DNA of 64,000 nucleotides from the NCBI RefSeq assembly GCF_000482465.1, contig NZ_KI519428.1, positions 146,167 to 210,166 on the forward strand. The letters run 5' to 3'. The stretch is from Runella limosa DSM 17973. Its GTDB lineage: Bacteria > Bacteroidota > Bacteroidia > Cytophagales > Spirosomataceae. Shown piece by piece: positions 25,175-33,529 of this stretch (its first letter is position 1; each line of letters starts with the position of its first letter). The notes beneath the pieces are model-generated. The model was not told the DNA's origin. It saw only the letters and a list, made by a program, of their open reading frames with translations, and searched no databases. The position numbers and the translations under genes were made by a program.

Positions 25175-25582
25175 ATGAAGCTTAAACTACTTCTGTCCTT
25201 TTTTCTTTTAATCACTTCGGTTGCAGCGTTTAGCCAAGACAAGCAAAACAAAGATGCTGCTGAAAAAGGTTTAATTAAAATCTCGGTGATGTACCCTTAC
25301 GCCGAAGGAAAAACCTTTAACATGGAATACTATGAATCGAAACACATGCCAATGGTAGCGGGGTACTTAGGGGCAAATTTGGTAAAATATACCATTGAAA
25401 AAGGGCTTGCGAGCGGCTTGCCAAACCAACCACTGCCCTACATGGCGATTGGTTCTTTTTACGTCAAAAGCCTTAGTGATTATCAAGCAGCCATTGCGCC
25501 AAACCGTGACGCCATTCGGACAGATTTTGCCAATTATACCAATGTCGCTCCCATCATTTTGGTGAGTGAAGTGGTGAAGTAA
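25175..25582 (+). CDS. Exported EthD-domain protein
   Basis: A 135-aa protein with signal peptide (about 1-21, ending AFSQ) and an EthD-type ferredoxin-like dimeric alpha/beta-barrel domain: ISVMYPYAEGKTFNMEYYESKHMPMVAGYLG (about 33-63) is the family signature with the Y-x-x-x-H-x-P core. EthD proteins appear in aromatic and ether degradation and in polyketide metabolism, mostly as small cyclase- or monooxygenase-like units. An exported form is less common. Divergent from a LysR gene that probably controls it. Confidence 0.85.
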   Translation: MKLKLLLSFFLLITSVAAFSQDKQNKDAAEKGLIKISVMYPYAEGKTFNMEYYESKHMPMVAGYLGANLVKYTIEKGLASGLPNQPLPYMAIGSFYVKSLSDYQAAIAPNRDAIRTDFANYTNVAPIILVSEVVK

Positions 25583-25711
25583 CCATCGCCAACTTTTATT
25601 GCCCCTACTTGAGACAATAGCGGGGAAGCACAGGATACAAGCGGTATAATGTCAATATATTTTTGAATAATTAAAAGAAATGCAGAAGCATATCTAAACC
25701 AAAGTTCAAAA

Positions 25712-28700
25712 ATGAAAAGACTATTAATTACCGCTTGTGTCTTGCTTTTGTGGGGGGCAAAAGTGTGGGCAAACGTCGCACTGAGCCAACTTCAAGTCAA
25801 CTATCAAGCCACGCCGTTAGGAATTGATACCCCAATTCCGCAGTTTTCTTGGCAAATGAAAGCCCTTGATGCCAAGCGAGGATACAGCCAAAGTGCTTAT
25901 CAGATTGTGGTTTCCAATACCAAGAATCAGGTGGTTTGGGATACCAAAAAGGTGACTTCTGACCTCTCGCACGGAATTGAATACGCGGGGAGTAGCCTGC
26001 AACCTACCACGCGCTACCAGTGGAAATTGACCGTTTGGGATAACTCAGGGAAAGCCAACACGAGTAGTTCGTGGTTTGAAACGGGCTTAATGAATCCTTC
26101 GATTGCGGCGTGGTCGGGTGCTAACTGGATTGGGGGCGGAGAGGAGGATATGGTGCTGTACGCTCACTATTTGTCAGTGTTTAAATTTGAGTATGGTCTT
26201 CAGTTGGATAAAACCAGCAATACGACCAAAGCGGCCTTCGTCTTTGGTGCTAACGACCGACGTTTGATGACCAAAGAGCTAAACCTCATGGGGGTGACGA
26301 AAGGAAAAGACGAAAGTTATGTGGCTTTAGAGTTGGATATTTCCAACGTTAGCGATGCCCCAGAGGGGTTGGCTAAATTGAATGTTTATCGGGTGGGCTA
26401 TACCAAAGAAGACAAAGCGAACGTCCCTTTCAAAAGTTTCGACATTCCGCAAGCATTGATAAACACCGCCAATAGGTATGAAAAACACCAGCTATTGGTA
26501 GAATGTAATTTCGGCCTGTTTGAGTTTTATGTGGATGGGAATAAAGACGTAAACAAACTCAAAGACAAAGCCGCACCCGCAGGGGGTGGTGGGCGATTTG
26601 GCCCGCGGGGTCTCAACCTTAATCCCGTTGGAAGCGGTAATAACTACATCAGTTTTCCGATGTTGGGCGATATAGGCTTTCGGGTTGCTGAGGGACAAAA
26701 AGCCTTTTTTTCGGGGGTTACGGTTCGGAATTATCGCTATCCATCAAATCCAATTTTTACCGAAAACCTTCAGAAACAACCGTATTCGGGCATATTTAAG
26801 GCCTCAAATGTAAAAATTGAGAATGGAAGCTACGCAGTAAGTAGCGGCTTAGTCACGGCGGACCCTAGCCAAAATGCAGCGCCCATGCTTCGGACTACTT
26901 TTACAACGCAGTCGAAACCCATCGCTAAGGCACGTTTGTACGTCACTGCCCGTGGGATTTACGAACTCTTTCTCAACGGAAGTCGCGTTTCTAACGATTA
27001 TTTTAACCCAGGTTTGACGCAGTACAACAAAACCCACATGTACCAAACGTACGATGTTACTTCTGGTATAAAATCGGGTAAAAAGAATGCTATTGGAGCG
27101 TGGTTGAGCGAAGGCTGGTGGAGTGGTAATATCACGTTCAGCGGCGAAAACTGGAATTTCTTCGGCGACCGCCAGTCACTGTTGAGTAAATTGGTCATTA
27201 CCTACGCTGATGGTTCAGAACAAGTGGTGACGTCAAATCCTACCGAATGGAAGTTTTTTAGTGATGGCCCCATTCGCTACGGTTCGTTTTTTCAGGGTGA
27301 AGTATATGATGCGAATAAAGAGGCACCCGTGAATGGCTGGGCGACGGCGGACTACAACGATGCGGCTTGGAAATCGGCAGTAGCTGTGCCTTTGGATGGA
27401 ACTGCGTTTAAGGGTACCGTTACCGATGCACTGGGTCGAAAGTCGTCGTTGGAATATGACGATTTTAAGTTGGTGGGGCAAATGGGTGAAAATGCCACGA
27501 TTGTCAAAACGTTGACGGCCAAAAGTGTGGAAGAAGTTCGCCCCAAAGTATTTGTCTATGACATGACGCAAAACATGGTGGGGATACCCCAAATTACTAT
27601 AAAAAATGGACGAAAAGGGCAAATAATCACCTTGCGCTATGCTGAAATGAAATACCCCAATTTGCCCGATTACAAAGGCAACGAAGGCATGGTGATGATG
27701 GAAAACATTCGGGCAGCGCTGACCCAAGATTTGTACATTTTGAAGGGCGGCGACGAAGTGATTCAGCCAAGGTTCACTTTTCACGGGTATCGCTACTTGG
27801 AGATTACGGGCATTGATCAAGCGATTCCTGTGTCTGATGTAAAGGGCTTGGTGATTAGCTCGGTGATGGATATTTCATCAAGCTATACCACATCTAACGA
27901 GCTGGTAAATAAACTTTGGCAAAACATAACGTGGTCGCTTCGCAGTAATTTTTTGTCGATTCCGACCGACACCCCCGCCCGAAACGAACGTATGGGGTGG
28001 AGCGGTGATATTTCGGTGTTTGCCAAAAGCGCTACCTATTTAGCCCAAGCCAATCCATTTTTGCGTCGTCATTTGTTGGCCATGCGCGACATGCAACCCG
28101 AAAACGGTCGCTTTACCGACGTAGCTCCCGTGGGAGGTGGTTTTGGGGGCACGCTTTGGGGAAGCGCGGGGATTACTGTGGCGTGGGAAACCTACCGTCA
28201 ATACGGTGATAATCAGCTGCTACGCGAACACTACGACGCCATGAAAAAGTACATCAATTTCTTGGAAACCAAGGTGGACAAAACGAACGGGATTTTAAAC
28301 GAAGGCCCGTTAGGAGATTGGTTGAGTCCCGAAAACAACAAAAACGATAACACGCTTTTCTGGATGGCGTACTTTGGGTACGACCTAGACATCATGAGCA
28401 AAGTGGCTACGATTTTGGGCAAAACCGACGAGGCAGCTCAATTTGCCAAGCGGAAAGAAGAAGTGAAAAAGATTTTGAATGAGGTTTACATCGACAAAAA
28501 TACGCATCGCACCGTCAAATCGGGGGTGGTAGCAGCGCGCATGGGGCCTCCAGGACCACAATCGGCCGAAACAAAAACAGATAAAGGTGTGCTCATGGAT
28601 ACTCAAGCGTCGTACGCCATTCCGTTGGCGTTGGGAATGTTTGACGAAGTAAATAAGCCGTTTGCTATCAAGTATTTAAACGAGACCATCGAGCGTAAAA

Positions 28701-29350
28701 ACAAAGACGACGGTGGCATCGAGCGTCCTGCGTATTCACTGATGACGGGCTTTATTGGTACGGCTTCTATCTCAGAGGCGCTGTCTGACAACGGAAATCA
28801 CGCCAATGCGTATCGGTTGGTGCAACAAAAAGACTATCCGTCGTGGTTGTACTCGGTGGTCAACGGTGCAACCTCGATTTGGGAACGCCTGAACAGCTAC
28901 ACGGTCGAAAATGGTTTTGGAGGAAATAATAGCATGAACTCCTTCAACCACTATTCGTTTGGGGCGGTGGCTTCGTGGATGTACAATTATTCGTTGGGAA
29001 TCCAGCGCCATCCTGACAAAGCAGCGTTCAAAGCCTTTGTGCTCAAACCAACTCCTGACCCCGACAAGCGCATTACCTTCGCCAAAGGCTACGTGGACAC
29101 GATGTACGGGCGGATTGCGAGTGAATGGAGATTGGTTACTGGTGAACTGGAAACAAGGAAAACCCAATTCAGTTACCAATGTACGGTGCCTGCCAATACG
29201 ACCGCGACGTTGCATCTTCCTGCCAAAAGCCTGAACCAAATCACCGAAAGTGGCAAAAGTATTGCTCAATGGAAAGGGGCAAAGCTTGAAAATGGGGTGG
29301 TTGTCTTGCCGTTGGTTTCTGGGGAATATGTTTTTGTGGTAAAAGAATAA
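25712..29350 (+). CDS. Alpha-L-rhamnosidase, GH78
   Basis: A 1212-aa secreted enzyme (signal peptide about 1-20, ending VWA). It begins with the GH78 N-terminal fibronectin-like domain (LQVNYQATPLGIDTPIPQFSWQM), followed by an inserted concanavalin-like region (about 150-350), beta-sandwich domains with ARLYVTARGIYELFLNG (about 407-423), and the (alpha/alpha)6 catalytic barrel. The catalytic-site motif DTPARNERMGWSGD lies at about 752-765. The C-terminal beta-sandwich follows. It should remove terminal alpha-L-rhamnose from pectic or plant glycosides in the periplasm or at the surface. It is longer than typical GH78 enzymes (about 900-1000 aa) because of the inserted domain. It stands alone, convergent with the next gene across a REP cluster. 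Confidence 0.92.
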   Translation: MKRLLITACVLLLWGAKVWANVALSQLQVNYQATPLGIDTPIPQFSWQMKALDAKRGYSQSAYQIVVSNTKNQVVWDTKKVTSDLSHGIEYAGSSLQPTTRYQWKLTVWDNSGKANTSSSWFETGLMNPSIAAWSGANWIGGGEEDMVLYAHYLSVFKFEYGLQLDKTSNTTKAAFVFGANDRRLMTKELNLMGVTKGKDESYVALELDISNVSDAPEGLAKLNVYRVGYTKEDKANVPFKSFDIPQALINTANRYEKHQLLVECNFGLFEFYVDGNKDVNKLKDKAAPAGGGGRFGPRGLNLNPVGSGNNYISFPMLGDIGFRVAEGQKAFFSGVTVRNYRYPSNPIFTENLQKQPYSGIFKASNVKIENGSYAVSSGLVTADPSQNAAPMLRTTFTTQSKPIAKARLYVTARGIYELFLNGSRVSNDYFNPGLTQYNKTHMYQTYDVTSGIKSGKKNAIGAWLSEGWWSGNITFSGENWNFFGDRQSLLSKLVITYADGSEQVVTSNPTEWKFFSDGPIRYGSFFQGEVYDANKEAPVNGWATADYNDAAWKSAVAVPLDGTAFKGTVTDALGRKSSLEYDDFKLVGQMGENATIVKTLTAKSVEEVRPKVFVYDMTQNMVGIPQITIKNGRKGQIITLRYAEMKYPNLPDYKGNEGMVMMENIRAALTQDLYILKGGDEVIQPRFTFHGYRYLEITGIDQAIPVSDVKGLVISSVMDISSSYTTSNELVNKLWQNITWSLRSNFLSIPTDTPARNERMGWSGDISVFAKSATYLAQANPFLRRHLLAMRDMQPENGRFTDVAPVGGGFGGTLWGSAGITVAWETYRQYGDNQLLREHYDAMKKYINFLETKVDKTNGILNEGPLGDWLSPENNKNDNTLFWMAYFGYDLDIMSKVATILGKTDEAAQFAKRKEEVKKILNEVYIDKNTHRTVKSGVVAARMGPPGPQSAETKTDKGVLMDTQASYAIPLALGMFDEVNKPFAIKYLNETIERKNKDDGGIERPAYSLMTGFIGTASISEALSDNGNHANAYRLVQQKDYPSWLYSVVNGATSIWERLNSYTVENGFGGNNSMNSFNHYSFGAVASWMYNYSLGIQRHPDKAAFKAFVLKPTPDPDKRITFAKGYVDTMYGRIASEWRLVTGELETRKTQFSYQCTVPANTTATLHLPAKSLNQITESGKSIAQWKGAKLENGVVVLPLVSGEYVFVVKE

Positions 29351-29371
29351 TAGTTACAAAGAAATTGATGC

Positions 29372-29591
29372 CGCTTCGGAGAAGCGTAACCTTTGTAGAA
29401 AAAGAAATTGATGTCGCTTCGGAGAAGCGTAACCTTTGTAGAAAAAGAATAATAGTTACAAAGAAGTTTATTTATATCGCTTCGGAGAAGAGCAACCTCT
29501 ACAAAGGTTGTGCTTCTCCGAAGCGATTTTGGATTATTCAAAACCTTTCAACAAATGTTGCGTCTACAAAGGTTGCGCTTCTCCGAAGCGA
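29372..29591. repeat. REP-like cluster between convergent genes
   Basis: A 27-nt unit, CGCTTCGGAGAAGCG plus TAACCTTTGTAG, occurs directly at 29372-29398 and 29415-29441 (43-bp period). A variant starts at 29478, and inverted copies lie at 29504-29526 and 29563-29591. The third copy pairs with the adjacent inverted copy to form a long hairpin, 29478-29525, with about 21 bp of stem and one mismatch. It fills the space between two convergent genes and may also act as a bidirectional terminator. The core hairpin GCTT-CGGAG-AAGC resembles the one near 9911-9923. Confidence 0.85.
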
Positions 29592-29603
29592 TTAAATACA
29601 TCA

Positions 29604-31202
29604 TCAACGCTTACACCGCACCTGAATCGTTTGTTGAGGTTTGAGTTGGAGGGGATAGCCTGCCAGCAAAACCGACCCTTTAACTTTGAGCGATTTACCG
29701 TCAATTGTCAATTCGTAGCTTTTGTTGGCTTCAATCGGAAACCATTCTTGAAACTGATTGATGCGCGGATAGTCAAACGGCAAATGCAAGTTTTGTTTGT
29801 GCCATTGTCCACCAAAAACCAACTTTCCCGACCAAGCTTTGGGCGAACTGAGCGTGATATAAACGGCATTTTTTTCGGTCACAGCCCCATACATCACCTC
29901 CTGATTCCAGTCTGAAAGTTGCGTGCCCGCCGTTTTCCAAAGCGCATACATCAGCGACGTTCGGGCAAAATTGCCATCGCCGTGCCATCCTTCAATGATT
30001 CCGTCGGGCTTTTGAAAATTCCATAACACTTTGATTTCGCTATCGAGCCATTCTTTTACGCTGGCGATAGGTTCGCGTAAATACAAATTCATCGTTCCTT
30101 CGATGGCGTCCGCGTAGCCATCGGCGCTGCCCGATTCCCAGTCGTGGTTGCGGTAATTGGCATTGAGGGCGCTGAGTGCTTTTAAGGTAGCGTCGCGGTA
30201 AGCCGCTTTTTTATCCATCAAATACACCGTGTAAAAGGCATTGAGGGTGTAGCCAAAATTATCAGCAATCCGTTTTTGAATCACTTCACCCGTCAGAGGA
30301 TTAACTTCATCGTAAAATAACCCGTGCTCATTTCGTCCTTTGGCCAAAATAGTATCCAACATTTCGTGGATGTACGGTTGCCATTGCTTCTTTTTAGCGG
30401 GATTGACCACCGACACCACGGCGTACATTTCTACCAAGCCTGATACGATTTCGCAACCGTGGTCACGGAGACGAAGACGTTGTAAAGCGCGGGTGGGCAA
30501 ATGGGCTTCGTTCAAGTAATAATCACCAATTTGGATGCCCCACGCCAGCCACTTGGGGTTTTTGGTGAGCCAATACACCCGCGCCAATACTTGCAACAAA
30601 TCGCCGCCGACTTCCACCACGGCGCTATTTCCAAAAAAGCTGCCTTTGATTTGGGTGGGGACGTCCACGATTTTGTCAAGATCCTCCAAAATACCCAACA
30701 TTCGCTCCGACCACGGGCTTGGTCCTAGCCATTCGGTGAGGGGGATCAGCCCGTCTTTCATGTACTCGGCGCTGCCAAACACAATTTGACTTGTATCAAT
30801 TTCAGCATTTTCGAAGGCTTTTTTGCAAAAAGAATAGGTATCGGGAAGTCGCCCGACGCGTGAGGTAAGGCGCGTTTCGGTGGCTAACATTTCGCGCATT
30901 TTACCTTCAAAAAGAGGTTTGTCAAGCATGGAAGCGGTCATGACCATAAACGGATAATTGTCGGCGGCGGCGTCCCAAGCGTTCCAAATACACGTACTTT
31001 GGGTAAGGTTACGCGGAATCAGCCCCGTCGCTGGGTCAGCTTTGGTAAGCCAGCCTTGCACAAAATGATGACTACGTCGGAACGCTTCGTTCGCCACTTT
31101 GCCGTTGGACAAGGCTTGGTCAAAATAGATTTGCTCGTTGTTTTGCGCCTGATTTTTGAGCGATCCAAAAAGAAAAAGGAGGAGGTAAAAATAGCGGAAC
31201 AT
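29604..31202 (-). CDS. Secreted (alpha/alpha)-barrel protein, glycoside-hydrolase-like
   Basis: A 532-aa protein with signal peptide (FRYFYLLLFLFGSLKNQAQ) when started at 31202; the frame is open to 31277 but the longer start would bury the signal. The body is mostly helical with repeated aromatic- and acid-rich motifs (WNAWDAAADNYPFMVM, RLRDHGCEIVSGLVEMYAVVS, WESGSADGYADAIEGTMNLY), as expected for an (alpha/alpha)6 or 7 barrel of the glycosidase clan. The final 90 residues look like a beta domain. I cannot name the family. Convergent with the GH78 rhamnosidase gene, so a role in the same glycan breakdown is possible but not shown. Confidence 0.7.
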   Translation of the reverse strand: MFRYFYLLLFLFGSLKNQAQNNEQIYFDQALSNGKVANEAFRRSHHFVQGWLTKADPATGLIPRNLTQSTCIWNAWDAAADNYPFMVMTASMLDKPLFEGKMREMLATETRLTSRVGRLPDTYSFCKKAFENAEIDTSQIVFGSAEYMKDGLIPLTEWLGPSPWSERMLGILEDLDKIVDVPTQIKGSFFGNSAVVEVGGDLLQVLARVYWLTKNPKWLAWGIQIGDYYLNEAHLPTRALQRLRLRDHGCEIVSGLVEMYAVVSVVNPAKKKQWQPYIHEMLDTILAKGRNEHGLFYDEVNPLTGEVIQKRIADNFGYTLNAFYTVYLMDKKAAYRDATLKALSALNANYRNHDWESGSADGYADAIEGTMNLYLREPIASVKEWLDSEIKVLWNFQKPDGIIEGWHGDGNFARTSLMYALWKTAGTQLSDWNQEVMYGAVTEKNAVYITLSSPKAWSGKLVFGGQWHKQNLHLPFDYPRINQFQEWFPIEANKSYELTIDGKSLKVKGSVLLAGYPLQLKPQQTIQVRCKR

Positions 31203-31333
31203 GGAGGAGGTGTTAGGAATAATGACAAAAGCAGACAACCAACGAATTTTAACATTATTTAGGAAGTAGTTTCCCAAATAAATTAGTGATAACGGCGTTT
31301 TGAGTATAGTTATTCACTCAAAAAAACTATGTC

Positions 31334-32494
31334 ATGAAAAACGCTTACGTATTTTTACTCATCTTCGCGGCCCTTCAGGTGTGCGGCCAAACTGAAAAAG
31401 GGAATTCGTTTCTCACTGCTAATCTGTCAACTCGATTTGAATCCACACTTCAATCGGGCGAATACATTGGAAAATGGAGGGCATTTTCGTTGGAATCTGG
31501 GTTGTCGTATGGAAAATTTATCAAAGATAATATCTTGTGGGAAGTCAATGTCAGTGAGCGGTTTAATAGCTCCTTGTCAGAATCATTACGAGCTGACTAT
31601 CGCTCACGTGGTGGTATGACCGACTTGGGAGTGGGAACATCAGGTTCCTATTATTTCGGGAAAGACCGTTGGCGAGGTTTTGTTGGGGCAGGGCTGACCA
31701 TTTCGACTGGATTTAATAATTCAGAAACAGAAATTGATAGAGCGTTAGTTTCTTCTTACAATTCATCCAGCATTAATATCGCGCCATTGTTTAAGGCAGG
31801 AGCCGTTTATTTTTTTGATAAACATTGGGCTATTCAACTCGCTACGGGTTCTAACTCTTTTCCAATAGAAATTTATGGTGTTTCTACGGGGTTACTGTAT
31901 TGGATTCAACCCACTTCTTATCGTGCGGAAGAAACAAAATTATCTACGCTCCAAAAAGGACGTTGGATGCTAGGTACAAACGTGGGATTTCGAACATTGC
32001 AGACCGACAATGGGGGGAGTTCTCCGAGTTATCCTAAATCAAACAACGAAAAGACTTTTGAAATTGGGCTGAGTGTCGGTAGGTTTGTCAGTAATCGGAC
32101 ATTGATAGGGGTTCGAGCGAATTTTGGCTCTTTCACAAATAAAGTAGAATACTCAAATCCTGAAAAAAGTACCCAGAAACGAGAGACAATTACAGGGTCT
32201 TTGTTTGTGAAAAGGTATTTGGCTTCAAGCCGCTTTACTCCTTATTGGGAAACATCCTTGGATTATATTCGCACAAATATTAATCGGCAGACGAATGCCT
32301 ATACCAGTAGCTCACATGATAACGTATATCAGGTGCGTTCAAGTTTTGGATTAGCATATATCATTAGTAATCATTTTTTGGTGGAAACACAGTTAGCAAG
32401 TATTGGTTTTCAATACCAAGAGCCTGATAAAATGTGGGGAGTAGATTTGTCGGGCAAACTATCGCCAAGCTTTACGCTTTCATACGTGTTTTAG
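31334..32494 (+). CDS. Hypothetical outer-membrane beta-barrel protein
   Basis: A 386-aa protein with signal peptide (about 1-19, LLIFAALQVCGQ) and alternating hydrophobic/polar strands through its length, ending in a strand with terminal phenylalanine (SPSFTLSYVF). That ending is the outer-membrane insertion signal of barrels. Phrases such as WRGFVGAGLTISTGF and FEIGLSVGRFVSNRTLIGVRANFG are typical of porin-like or OmpW/autotransporter-type barrels in Bacteroidota. No specific family or substrate can be named. It is a single-gene unit with a terminator hairpin downstream (32514-32545). Confidence 0.72.
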   Translation: MKNAYVFLLIFAALQVCGQTEKGNSFLTANLSTRFESTLQSGEYIGKWRAFSLESGLSYGKFIKDNILWEVNVSERFNSSLSESLRADYRSRGGMTDLGVGTSGSYYFGKDRWRGFVGAGLTISTGFNNSETEIDRALVSSYNSSSINIAPLFKAGAVYFFDKHWAIQLATGSNSFPIEIYGVSTGLLYWIQPTSYRAEETKLSTLQKGRWMLGTNVGFRTLQTDNGGSSPSYPKSNNEKTFEIGLSVGRFVSNRTLIGVRANFGSFTNKVEYSNPEKSTQKRETITGSLFVKRYLASSRFTPYWETSLDYIRTNINRQTNAYTSSSHDNVYQVRSSFGLAYIISNHFLVETQLASIGFQYQEPDKMWGVDLSGKLSPSFTLSYVF

Positions 32495-32513
32495 ATAAGC
32501 CTTTAACGAGAAG

Positions 32514-32547
32514 AAACCTCACTAGACAAAGCGTTAGTGAGGTTTTT
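32514..32547 (+). terminator. Rho-independent terminator after the barrel gene
   Basis: An 11-bp stem (32514-32524/32535-32545, AAACCTCACTA with TAGTGAGGTTT) with a 10-nt loop runs into TTTTT. It lies 20 nt after the barrel stop codon and before the end of the convergent gene, so it may serve both strands. Confidence 0.8.
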
Positions 32548-32570
32548 CTTTGATGATTATTGAGAGACTG

Positions 32571-32996
32571 TCACTTAGCCGCAGGTACCGTATGCTGTCC
32601 GCTTACATAGAGTAATTTTCCATCTTTGATTTCATACACGTAAGTCACCAAATAATCGGTGGATAAGTCGGGCGAGCCGTTGGAATAGTGCCGAACGGAA
32701 AACTCGCGACCAGTAGCAATGACGAGGTTACCAAATTGGCGGAGTTTAAGGTCTTGAAAGCGCGCATCTACTTTACTGACGTCTTTAAACAAATTGACAA
32801 TCTGTTGTTTGTTGGCAATGTAGCCCGTACCCGAAATGAGCACGTAATCCTCCACCGCTTGTTCTTGAATGGCTTTAGAGGGGTTGGCTTCAAACGCCTT
32901 TTTCATGTCCTCAAACAAGGTCGCAATGGGAGTTTGGGCCGAAACGGAAGTTGTCAACGCAACGGCAAAAAATAAGAAACAAAGGGTCTTTTTCAT
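32571..32996 (-). CDS. Secreted SnoaL/NTF2-like protein (DUF4440 type)
   Basis: A 141-aa protein with a clear signal peptide (about 1-20, ending VSAQ) and a single NTF2-like cone domain: TLFEDMKKAFEANP, VLISGTGYIANKQQIVNLFKDV, EFSVRHYSN, LVTYVYEIKDGKLLYVSGQHT. Proteins of this type bind small ligands or act on them in various ways; no catalytic residues can be assigned. A second NTF2-like protein lies at 44621-45064. Confidence 0.78.
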   Translation of the reverse strand: MKKTLCFLFFAVALTTSVSAQTPIATLFEDMKKAFEANPSKAIQEQAVEDYVLISGTGYIANKQQIVNLFKDVSKVDARFQDLKLRQFGNLVIATGREFSVRHYSNGSPDLSTDYLVTYVYEIKDGKLLYVSGQHTVPAAK

Positions 32997-33054
32997 GGGA
33001 GTAAGTGCTTACGCACAGTTAGTGAATGGGTATTTGTTGTAGAAATAGTTGCAC

Positions 33055-33417
33055 TTATATTTTGCCTTCGCTTTTCAGCGTTTGCCACGTCCAGACAGCG
33101 CCCAACAAATCCACGACACCAAAGGCAATAAATACAGGCGGAGCAATTTGAGAAACGACCAACCCAACAGCTCCCAAAAAGTAAATCAGCCGCCCGACAA
33201 TCGTGGTTTTGAGAAAGGGCGTAAGTTCGTTTTTGGCGGATTGATAATAATAAACGCCGAGGATAATGGCCAAAATCCCCACCACTCTAATGTAGGGTTC
33301 GTGGGCTTCGGGGAGTTGCGCTGTTTTGGTAAAAAAGTTGGGAATAAACGTAAGTTCGAGCCCTACCAAGAAAAGGTAAAAACTGAAAAAATAAACGGTT
33401 TTGGCCGATTTTGACAT
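33055..33417 (-). CDS. Small four-helix membrane protein
   Basis: A 120-aa protein with four hydrophobic segments (about 8-27, 45-60, 73-90, 92-108): TVYFFSFYLFLVGLELTFIP, VVGILAIILGVYYY, IYFLGAVGLVVSQI, PVFIAFGVVDLLGAVWTW. No signal peptide or enzymatic motif is visible. Similar small proteins are common in Bacteroidota and are annotated as hypothetical. A TACTTTTG promoter box lies about 50 nt upstream on the same strand (33468-33475). Confidence 0.72.
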   Translation of the reverse strand: MSKSAKTVYFFSFYLFLVGLELTFIPNFFTKTAQLPEAHEPYIRVVGILAIILGVYYYQSAKNELTPFLKTTIVGRLIYFLGAVGLVVSQIAPPVFIAFGVVDLLGAVWTWQTLKSEGKI

Positions 33418-33467
33418 AGTTTTGAGGTTTAAGGGTGACGCTTTTGCATTGTGGTAAATGATTTACC

Positions 33468-33475
33468 CAAAAGTA
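33468..33475 (-). promoter_or_regulatory. Promoter -7 box (TAnnTTTG)
   Basis: Reads TACTTTTG on the minus strand, an exact match to the Bacteroidota -7 consensus, about 50 nt before the start of the small membrane protein gene. No convincing -33 TTG was found. Confidence 0.5.
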
Positions 33476-33529
33476 CAGCCCTCGCTGTCCTCAAAACAAT
33501 TCTACTTTCTGAACTGCGGCATCTAATTT

